This document shows, in pieces, positions 1-4,612 of a DNA stretch of 5,231 bases. The notes beneath the pieces are model-generated. The model was not told where the DNA came from and did not search any database. It saw only the letters and a list, made by a program, of their open reading frames with translations. Both the position numbers and the translations under genes were made by a program. The first letter of the stretch is position 1; each line of letters begins with the position of its first letter. The DNA lies in NCBI GenBank assembly GCA_947453585.1, contig CANGHQ010000165.1, positions 1 through 5,231 on the forward strand, read 5' to 3'. This DNA is from Burkholderiales bacterium (GTDB lineage Bacteria; Pseudomonadota; Gammaproteobacteria; Burkholderiales; Burkholderiaceae_C).

Positions 1-12
1 CATGAATTTGAC

Positions 13-32
13 GGCGCTAGGGCACAAGCGCC
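13..32 (-). repeat. Short hairpin after the gamma-subunit gene
   Basis: A perfect 6-bp inverted repeat, GGCGCT / AGCGCC, with an 8-base loop begins about 20 bases after the TAA of the gamma-subunit gene on the minus strand. No T-run follows it, so it does not look like an intrinsic terminator. It more likely affects mRNA processing or stability between gamma and the next gene of the operon. That gene (a Rieske ferredoxin in known toluene monooxygenase operons) would lie beyond the window edge. A short GC-rich stem like this can also arise by chance. Confidence 0.4.
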
Positions 33-51
33 CACGCAAGGGTTTGGGCCG

Positions 52-318
52 TTAGTGCGCGGGTGCTTCCCAGATGATTTCGATGGCCTCGGTGGGGAGC
101 AGGCCTGAGTCAATCACTTTCATGGTGCGTGGCAAAAACTCGGCACTTCCCTGGCGACGAATGCGAAGGATGTGCCCGGGACGCGCACGAACGCGCCTTC
201 CGACGGAGTGATGGGCCGCAGCGGCAGCGACCTCATCCATGGTGTTCTCGGTGTCAACGGGCAGCAACTGCAGTACGAAGTCACCTTCAAAATTGGAACT
301 TAAGGGAAATAGAGCCAT
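52..318 (-). CDS. tmoB: Toluene monooxygenase hydroxylase gamma subunit (TmoB/TbuU/TouB type)
   Basis: The 88-aa product is a small accessory subunit of the cytoplasmic diiron hydroxylase, which in this family is an (alpha-beta-gamma)2 complex. In known toluene monooxygenases gamma has a ubiquitin-like beta-grasp fold and packs against alpha; it carries no cofactor. Visible family features are the N-terminal FPLSSNFEGDFVLQLLPVD strand pair (residues 4-22), TMDEVAAAAAHHSVGRRV (26-43), LPRTMKVIDSGLLPTE (62-77) and the acidic C-terminal strand EIIWE (80-84). Known TmoB is about 84 aa, so this is full length. The ATG is supported by AGGAGA (324-329 on the plus strand) 5 bases upstream, and the stop is TAA. 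It lies 69 bases downstream of the alpha gene in the same direction, with a strong hairpin between them. There is no cysteine and no membrane segment. Identification rests on remembered resemblance to TmoB plus position directly after alpha. Confidence 0.92.
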   Translation of the reverse strand: MALFPLSSNFEGDFVLQLLPVDTENTMDEVAAAAAHHSVGRRVRARPGHILRIRRQGSAEFLPRTMKVIDSGLLPTEAIEIIWEAPAH

Positions 319-346
319 TTGTTTCTCCTGGGTTGAGTCTGGATGC

Positions 347-370
347 GGCCAGCGGTGAATGCCGCTGGCC
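347..370 (-). repeat. Perfect 9-bp hairpin between alpha and gamma genes
   Basis: GGCCAGCGG (347-355), six loop bases, then CCGCTGGCC (362-370) form a perfect, GC-rich 9-bp stem inside the 69-base gap between the alpha stop and the gamma start. In the minus-strand transcript no U-run follows, and the gamma ribosome-binding site lies about 18 bases past the stem. It is therefore not a standard intrinsic terminator. The likely roles are protection of the upstream alpha message from 3' exonucleases, a processing point, or partial attenuation that sets the alpha to gamma ratio. The structure is seen in the sequence; the role is inferred. Confidence 0.7.
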
Positions 371-387
371 TGGTGCTTGAGCAGTAC

Positions 388-1893
388 TTAGCTGGCTTTC
401 TTGACTTCACGCATCGCCCGGTACACCTCGGCCCAGGCGTAGTTGTGCGCATCGTCACCAATCTCGCCGGGGGCAAGGCTCATGTAGTTGAGGCCGCCAC
501 CGAGGTCCATGGGCTGAATCATGCCGGCCAGAAAGCGATCGATCAGATTTAAGTGCCCGGCGTAACGCTCTGGCTCCTGCTCGAAACACCAGCGATCCGG
601 GGCTGATCCAAAGTGGTACATGCGGCCCTTGTACTCGAGCGGAAAATCTTTGACGTTCCACTTGTTCCCGGGGGTGTAGTTGATCGGGAGGTTGCACATA
701 TTGCAGACGACGGGCAGGGTTTCCGGATAGGTCATTGCCATATTGCCGTCCACCACGTTGTCGATAATCACATCCCAGCACTGGCCCCATGTGTCGTTCC
801 AGCCAGGATATTTTTCTTCCAGCCAGTCGCGCTCAGCGGGCGTTACGCCAGCAGCCGGGTTCCACCAGACCGTAGGCCGCCAGAACCACACACCCAGGTG
901 CATGCCATGGTGCTGTTCGCTGAGTTGCTCGAGAAAGTGATCCCAGTACCAGGGCAAGTCCAATCCCAGATCGGTCAAGGCACGTTCAAACTGGACGACG
1001 ATAAATTCCTCCATGAACTCCTTGAAAGAGTGTTTGCGGTGCTCCAGCGGTGTGTAGTAGTCCATCATCGGGCCGGTCAAGACCGAGAACAGACGCCAAG
1101 CGCGCCAAAAGGCAATGTCGACCTTGTTTTGGGCCTCTTTTTTCTTCCCGTGTTTGATGAGCAATTCCAGCGCGGGTCCGCCGATTTGGGCATGCCGTGA
1201 TTCATCCGTCTGCACGCTGGAAATCAGGCTTGCAAAGGTATGGTCACCGGTCTCTGCCGCGTCTGCGGCGAGCCCCAGAAACTGCATATTGGTAAAGCCG
1301 GTCTCAAAGCTGAATGTCAGCATGATCGATACGCTGATGGCATCGCGCGTCATCATGATGTCGTCAAAGAAGTGGCGCGCGGCGATCATGCCCCACTCGT
1401 TGGTGTCATACGCTTTGAATGCCCAATCCATCTGGCGGTCTTTGGAGACATGCTCATGCGGGAAGTACAGCTGAATCTGACCGTGTCGCACTTCGTCCAG
1501 GCAACCCATCGTTGCCATATTGCGCATGCCAGGCGCCATGGAAAAGCGGACCATGCGCGCCTCGGCCGTGGCTGCGGCATATTCGCCACGTGCGATCGCG
1601 CCGTAATGGGCCTTGATGACGGACTTCCATCCCGGATCCGAATTCTCAAAAATCTTTGATCGCTCCAGTGCGCCTTTGACCGAATAGGCGCCGGCATCTT
1701 TTTCTCTCTGAATCTTCACGTATTCGGGGTAGGTTTGCTTGTATGGCTCGTCGTATTCCTCCCATGCCTCTTGGGAGATGCCGTAATCACCTGCAAGTTC
1801 CTTTGGAAACATCTCTAGTTCGGTGACGTATTTGGGCGACCAGTTGGTCGATCTCCCAATGTCATACCAATCCATCCGATTCAGCAAAGCCAT
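388..1893 (-). CDS. tmoA: Toluene/benzene monooxygenase hydroxylase alpha subunit (diiron)
   Basis: This is the catalytic subunit of a four-component soluble diiron monooxygenase, which uses O2 and NADH-derived electrons to hydroxylate toluene, benzene or related aromatics in the cytoplasm. The carboxylate-bridged diiron ligands are all present: E104 (GEYAA), E134 and H137 (DEVRH), E197 (FSFETGF), E231 and H234 (TDESRH). Pocket and gate residues I100, G103, A107, T201, F205 and Q228 match toluene 4-monooxygenase as I recall it. Position 180 is Met, as in toluene/o-xylene monooxygenase, instead of Ile. A YHS-type C-terminal region (about 395-450) follows. The length of 501 aa fits the family (about 500). 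The ATG at 1893 is chosen because AAGGAG sits 7 bases upstream and MALLNRMDWYDI aligns with family N-termini; a GTG at 1935 would add 14 unmatched residues. It is the first gene of the operon, about 96 bases after the predicted sigma-54 transcription start, with TAA as stop. It could also be named tbuA1 or touA. Isoprene monooxygenase alpha (IsoA) is the nearest alternative. Substrate and regiospecificity cannot be fixed from sequence. Confidence 0.95.
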   Translation of the reverse strand: MALLNRMDWYDIGRSTNWSPKYVTELEMFPKELAGDYGISQEAWEEYDEPYKQTYPEYVKIQREKDAGAYSVKGALERSKIFENSDPGWKSVIKAHYGAIARGEYAAATAEARMVRFSMAPGMRNMATMGCLDEVRHGQIQLYFPHEHVSKDRQMDWAFKAYDTNEWGMIAARHFFDDIMMTRDAISVSIMLTFSFETGFTNMQFLGLAADAAETGDHTFASLISSVQTDESRHAQIGGPALELLIKHGKKKEAQNKVDIAFWRAWRLFSVLTGPMMDYYTPLEHRKHSFKEFMEEFIVVQFERALTDLGLDLPWYWDHFLEQLSEQHHGMHLGVWFWRPTVWWNPAAGVTPAERDWLEEKYPGWNDTWGQCWDVIIDNVVDGNMAMTYPETLPVVCNMCNLPINYTPGNKWNVKDFPLEYKGRMYHFGSAPDRWCFEQEPERYAGHLNLIDRFLAGMIQPMDLGGGLNYMSLAPGEIGDDAHNYAWAEVYRAMREVKKAS

Positions 1894-1900
1894 GTCGAAA

Positions 1901-1906
1901 CTCCTT
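1901..1906 (-). promoter_or_regulatory. Ribosome-binding site fixing the alpha-subunit start
   Basis: The minus strand reads AAGGAG followed by 7 bases and ATG at 1893. This near-consensus Shine-Dalgarno selects the ATG that gives a 501-aa alpha subunit and argues against the upstream in-frame GTG at 1935. Confidence 0.85.
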
Positions 1907-2000
1907 TTAGAAATGCGGCGAAATCGCCCTGTCACCTACAAAGAAAATTTTTGCTACACAGGTCGTTGGAGGCGCCAACTGTGGCATTGCTCGATGCACC

Positions 2001-2015
2001 GCAAGTAGCTTGCCA
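2001..2015 (-). promoter_or_regulatory. Sigma-54 (-24/-12) promoter of the monooxygenase operon
   Basis: The minus strand reads TGGCAAGCTACTTGC, with GG and GC separated by exactly 10 bases. It closely matches the sigma-54 consensus TGGCAC-N5-TTGCW: one mismatch in the -24 block (CAA for CAC), and G instead of A/T after TTGC. The predicted transcript start is near 1989, giving a leader of about 96 bases before the alpha start codon. Promoters of the tbu and tou toluene monooxygenase operons and of the TOL upper pathway are known to be of this class, activated by XylR/TbuT/TouR-type enhancer-binding proteins. Sequence fit, orientation and context all agree. Confidence 0.85.
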
Positions 2016-2019
2016 GCGA

Positions 2020-2047
2020 TCGAGAAAAACGAAAAAATCTCGAGAAA
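2020..2047. repeat. Direct repeat TCGAGAAA at 20-bp spacing with A-tracts
   Basis: TCGAGAAA occurs at 2020-2027 and again at 2040-2047, exactly 20 bp apart (about two helical turns), with runs of 5 and 6 A in between. TCGAGA (2020-2025) also forms an inverted repeat with TCTCGA (2038-2043). The block lies just upstream of the -24 element, between the promoter and the distal activator elements, where sigma-54 promoters usually have bent DNA or an IHF site. I see no consensus IHF site here. Intrinsic bending by the A-tracts is an inference. Confidence 0.5.
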
Positions 2048-2065
2048 GTAGTGGAAAACCACTAC
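2048..2065. repeat. Inverted repeat GTAGTGG-AAAA-CCACTAC
   Basis: A perfect 7-bp inverted repeat with an AAAA centre lies around -67 relative to the predicted sigma-54 transcript start. It directly abuts the TCGAGAAA direct repeat. The symmetry would suit a dimeric DNA-binding protein, for example a catabolite or redox regulator of the operon. It does not resemble the TTGAnCAA elements further upstream. I do not recognise the motif. Confidence 0.5.
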
Positions 2066-2106
2066 GAATGTCGTCTGAATTTTTGTGCTTTGGGGTCATT
2101 TTTTGA

Positions 2107-2124
2107 GAAGCTTGACCAAGCTTC
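2107..2124. promoter_or_regulatory. 18-bp palindrome, candidate activator site (UAS)
   Basis: GAAGCTTGACCAAGCTTC is an 8-bp perfect inverted repeat with a 2-base centre. Its core, TTGACCAA, fits the TTGAnCAA half-site I recall for XylR-family upstream activating sequences. Its centre is about 126 bases upstream of the predicted transcript start, within the usual -100 to -200 range for enhancer-binding activators of sigma-54. The palindrome is certain; the assignment as an activator site is inferred. Confidence 0.55.
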
Positions 2125-2163
2125 ATTCATTAAAATCAGTTAATTCATTGCAAATTAGTCTAT

Positions 2164-2171
2164 TTGAACAA
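2164..2171. promoter_or_regulatory. Second TTGAnCAA element (candidate UAS)
   Basis: TTGAACAA is centred about 178 bases upstream of the predicted sigma-54 transcript start. It shares the TTGAnCAA pattern with the palindrome core at 2112-2119. The match is only 8 bases in AT-rich DNA, so alone it would be weak. Position and the company of similar elements raise its credibility. Confidence 0.4.
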
Positions 2172-2187
2172 GTAATTTATGCCGAAA

Positions 2188-2201
2188 GTGATCAAATAAT
2201 C
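2188..2201. promoter_or_regulatory. Third TGATCAAATAATC element (candidate UAS)
   Basis: The stretch GTGATCAAATAATC resembles the extended XylR-type consensus TTGAnCAAATC as I remember it, with one mismatch in the first half and two extra bases before ATC. It is centred about 25 bases past the TTGAACAA element, a bit over two helical turns, and about 200 bases upstream of the predicted sigma-54 start. Paired sites of this kind are typical for XylR/DmpR-family activators. The call is inferential. Confidence 0.4.
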
Positions 2202-2443
2202 AAAACCGTATATTTGTGGCCCTTCTGGCTATTATTACCATCCAGTTAAAAAATATCGAGAATTGCTTTCTGGAGCCCACCTCGCTGCCCGCGCTTGGCC
2301 TGCTTTGTGATTCCTGGTGCGCTTCCGTGCGGTGGGTGCGTACATCGGTGACAGACTGCGGCTCTTTTTTCAGGCGTAATCGCAAAGTCTGAAGCTGCGT
2401 GCTTGCCGCACGCCGCGCCGCCTAACCACCCGGATTTGCCACC

Positions 2444-4276
2444 ATGAAACTTCGCGCCACCCTGGATTTTTTGCTCAACGATTGGCTCCACACCACCGAG
2501 CTGACGCAGCGTGCGCGCTTTAGCGACCATTCCCGCGAAACCTTTGACGCGGTGCTGGACACCTGCGAGCGCATTGCCCGCGAGAAATTTGCGCCCTTCA
2601 ACCGCCTGGTTGACGTGCAAGAGCCGCACTTCGACGGCGAAAAAGTCATCCTGCCCCAGGCCACGCACGACGCGGCCAAGGCTTACGCCGAATCAGGCAT
2701 GCTCAGCGCCGCTCAAGACTACGAGATGGGCGGCATGCAGCTGCCCTACAGCGTAGAAGCCGCCGCCAACGCGTTTTTTGCCTGCGCCTCGGTCAGCATT
2801 GGCTCGGGCATGCTCACCACCGGCAACGCCAATTTGCTGATGGTGCACGGCACCGAATTGCAAAAAACTGTGTTTGCCAAGAACGAATTCAACGGCCGCT
2901 TCTCGGGCACCATGTGCCTGAGCGAACCCCAGGCCGGGTCCAGTCTGTCGGACATCACCACCCGCGCCGTGCCCGACGGCGCCGGCTTTGAAGCCGAAGC
3001 CCTGGGCGCGCGCTACCGCCTCAAGGGCAACAAGATGTGGATTTCCAGCGGCGAACACGAACTGTCCGAGAACATCATCCACCTAGTGCTGGCCAAGATT
3101 CCAGACGCCAAGGGCGCGCTGGTGCCCGGTACGCGCGGCATTTCGCTCTTTATCGTGCCCAAAAAACTGGTGGGCGCGGACGGCCAACTTACCGGCGTGC
3201 GCAACGACGTGGCCCTGGCCGGGCTGAACCACAAGCTGGGCTGGCGCGGCACTACCAACACCTTGCTCAATTTTGGCGAGGGCAAATACCCCGTCGATGG
3301 GCAATCGGGGGCCGTGGGCTACCTGGTCGGCAAGCCCGGCGAAGGCCTGCGCTGCATGTTCCACATGATGAACGAGGCGCGCATTGGCGTGGGCATTGCC
3401 GCCACCATGCTCGGCCTAGCGGGTTATTACGCCAGCCTGGCTTACGCCAAGAACCGGCCCCAAGGCCGTCCCATCGGTGCCGGCGGCAAAGACGCATCAC
3501 AGCCCCAGGTGCGCATCATTGAGCACAGCGACGTCAAGCGCATGCTGCTGGCGCAAAAGTCGTATGGCGAAGGCGCGCTGGCCCTGGCCATGTACTGCGC
3601 CCGCCTGGTGGACGAACAGCACACCGCAGACGCCGCTGCCGCCGACGAGGCGCGCCTGCTGCTCGAAGTGCTGACGCCCATTTGCAAAAGCTGGCCCAGC
3701 GAATGGTGTCTTGAGGCCAACTCGCTCGCCATCCAGGTGCACGGCGGCTACGGCTACACGCGCGACTTTCCGGTCGAGCAATATTGGCGCGACAACCGCC
3801 TCAACATGATCCACGAAGGCGCCCACGGCATTCAGGCCATGGACTTGCTCGGGCGCAAGGTGCTGATGGAAAACGGCCGGGGCATGCAGCTGCTGGCTGC
3901 GCGCATGCAAGCCACCATGGCGCGCGCCGCCCCCCATGCCACCTTGTCGCCCTACGCGGACGCCTTGGGCAAAGCCCTGGCCAAGGTGGGCGCAGCCACG
4001 CAAGCGGCCTGGGCCAGTGGCGCACCCACCGAGGCGCTGGCCAACGCCGTGCCCTATATGCAGGCCTTTGGCCACACCGTGCTGGCCTGGATCTGGCTGG
4101 ACGTGGCTTGCACCACGCTGGCCGCTGACGCAGCGCAGGCGCAGAGCGCCACCATGGGCCGCCTGGGCGCAGCGCGCTTTTTCTTCCACTATGAGCTGCC
4201 CAAGGTCGGCGCCTGGTTGTCTGTGGTGCAATCGAGGGACATGACTTGTGCAACTTTCCCTGAGGACGCTTTCTGA
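2444..4276 (+). CDS. Acyl-CoA dehydrogenase, large C-terminally extended class (FadE/DmdC-like)
   Basis: This is an FAD enzyme that introduces the alpha,beta double bond into an acyl-CoA thioester in the cytoplasm, passing electrons to electron-transfer flavoprotein. The 610-aa product has an N-terminal helical domain (about 1-150), the flavin-contacting beta-domain motif MCLSEPQAGSS (157-167) with KMWISSGEH (197-205), and the C-terminal helical domain with VHGGYGYTRDFPVEQYWRD (432-450). The catalytic base is probably E458 in NMIHEGAHGIQ. An extra helical region follows (about 475-610), as in the roughly 600-aa subclass that includes 3-methylmercaptopropionyl-CoA dehydrogenase DmdC. An in-frame TAA at 2423 makes the ATG at 2444 the earliest possible start. 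Only a weak GGA lies 9 bases upstream, so translation initiation may be modest. Codon use is strongly G/C-ending, more so than in the monooxygenase genes. The chain length of the substrate cannot be read from sequence. It overlaps the next gene by one base. Confidence 0.93.
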   Translation: MKLRATLDFLLNDWLHTTELTQRARFSDHSRETFDAVLDTCERIAREKFAPFNRLVDVQEPHFDGEKVILPQATHDAAKAYAESGMLSAAQDYEMGGMQLPYSVEAAANAFFACASVSIGSGMLTTGNANLLMVHGTELQKTVFAKNEFNGRFSGTMCLSEPQAGSSLSDITTRAVPDGAGFEAEALGARYRLKGNKMWISSGEHELSENIIHLVLAKIPDAKGALVPGTRGISLFIVPKKLVGADGQLTGVRNDVALAGLNHKLGWRGTTNTLLNFGEGKYPVDGQSGAVGYLVGKPGEGLRCMFHMMNEARIGVGIAATMLGLAGYYASLAYAKNRPQGRPIGAGGKDASQPQVRIIEHSDVKRMLLAQKSYGEGALALAMYCARLVDEQHTADAAAADEARLLLEVLTPICKSWPSEWCLEANSLAIQVHGGYGYTRDFPVEQYWRDNRLNMIHEGAHGIQAMDLLGRKVLMENGRGMQLLAARMQATMARAAPHATLSPYADALGKALAKVGAATQAAWASGAPTEALANAVPYMQAFGHTVLAWIWLDVACTTLAADAAQAQSATMGRLGAARFFFHYELPKVGAWLSVVQSRDMTCATFPEDAF

Positions 4277-4500
4277 TGGCTTTTTTCAAAAAATACAACG
4301 GCACCACCGACAAACGCCTGCTGCGCATTGAGCGCTGGACCTGGGTCCTGATTTACGGCGGTCTGCTGACTAGCGTGGTGTCGTATTTCATGCCCGCCAA
4401 TCCGGATGGCGGTGTGAGCCTGTCACTGGTTTGCGGCCTGCTGGCGGTGGCCTCGGGCGCGGCGCTGATTCTGGTGCGCTCGCGTCTGCACGGCGAGTAG
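4276..4500 (+). CDS. Small two-helix membrane protein, function unknown
   Basis: The 74-aa product has a basic N-terminus (KKYNGTTDKRLLRIER, 5-20) and two hydrophobic segments at about 21-39 and 47-67, joined by a short PANPDGG loop, then RSRLHGE. By the positive-inside rule both ends face the cytoplasm and the loop faces the periplasm. The start codon shares one base with the TGA of the dehydrogenase (TGATG), and GAGGA lies 9 bases upstream inside that gene, so the two are almost certainly translationally coupled. I do not recognise a domain. The gene may be a conserved companion of the dehydrogenase in related bacteria. A membrane anchor or quinone-side role is possible but has no direct support. 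The two hydrophobic segments, charge pattern and coupled start argue against a spurious frame. Confidence 0.8.
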   Translation: MAFFKKYNGTTDKRLLRIERWTWVLIYGGLLTSVVSYFMPANPDGGVSLSLVCGLLAVASGAALILVRSRLHGE

Positions 4501-4537
4501 CCGCAGCCCCAGACGCTGCCGTATCGCTGTGGTGACA

Positions 4538-4581
4538 GCCGCTACCGGCTTGGTGGCGGCACAATCGTTTTTTGCTTTTTT
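4538..4581 (+). terminator. Hairpin followed by T-runs, weak terminator or attenuator
   Basis: GCCGCTACC (4538-4546) pairs with GGTGGCGGC (4552-4560) around a 5-base loop, giving nine pairs with one G-T wobble. Two runs of six T follow at 4568-4573 and 4576-4581. The first T-run starts seven bases after the stem, too far for a textbook intrinsic terminator. Partial termination or attenuation between the membrane-protein gene and the SDR gene is therefore plausible but unproven. A C7 run and a third T6 run come next, before the SDR ribosome-binding site. Confidence 0.35.
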
Positions 4582-4612
4582 ATCCCCCCCTAGTTTTTTC
4601 GAAGGATTCCGC

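Larger units (their letters stand above)
1894..2443. other. Divergent intergenic control region, 550 bases, no gene
   Basis: This region separates the minus-strand monooxygenase operon from the plus-strand acyl-CoA dehydrogenase unit. From left to right it holds the monooxygenase leader (1894-1989), a sigma-54 promoter, A-tracts with direct and inverted repeats (2020-2065), three TTGAnCAA-like activator elements (2107-2196), then from about 2260 a GC-rich stretch up to the dehydrogenase start. Short open frames on the minus strand here have no ribosome-binding site or recognisable product. For the plus-strand unit I see only weak sigma-70-like candidates: TTGCAA at 2148 with AGTAAT at 2171, and an isolated TATATT at 2209. 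None is good enough to call. A GCGTGC / GCACGC hairpin (2397-2413) lies in the plus-strand leader. Confidence 0.75.

Noticed and set aside
1..3. ATG on the minus strand at the very edge as the start of the next operon gene (ferredoxin).
   Set aside because: No ribosome-binding site precedes it and only the start codon itself is visible, so it cannot be told apart from chance.
1894..1935. A longer alpha-subunit start (GTG at 1935), adding 14 residues.
   Set aside because: The added residues do not match family N-termini as I recall them, and the ATG at 1893 has a near-consensus Shine-Dalgarno with good spacing.
1982..1998. Plus-strand TGGC...GCA resembling a second, divergent sigma-54 promoter.
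   Set aside because: GG and GC are separated by 11 bases, not 10, and the flanks do not match. Sigma-54 does not tolerate this spacing well.
1932..2126. Minus-strand open frame of 64 codons upstream of the alpha gene.
   Set aside because: It runs straight through the predicted sigma-54 promoter and repeat block, has no ribosome-binding site and gives no recognisable protein.
2148..2214. Sigma-70-like boxes for the plus-strand unit (TTGCAA/AGTAAT and an isolated TATATT).
   Set aside because: Each box of the pair matches only 4 of 6 consensus bases, and TATATT has no -35 partner. In AT-rich DNA such hits are expected by chance.
2438..2446. GCCACCATG at the dehydrogenase start, identical to a eukaryotic Kozak sequence.
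   Set aside because: All genes and signals here are bacterial. The match is a chance product of GC-rich codons and has no meaning for bacterial initiation.
2246..2668. Minus-strand open frame of 140 codons overlapping the dehydrogenase start.
   Set aside because: Most of it is antisense to the dehydrogenase and reflects G/C-ending codons on the other strand. There is no family resemblance.
3497..4231. Minus-strand open frame of 244 codons opposite the acyl-CoA dehydrogenase.
   Set aside because: It lies wholly antisense to a gene with full catalytic motifs. Its His/Gly/Gln/Ala-rich translation is typical of the shadow of a GC-rich gene.
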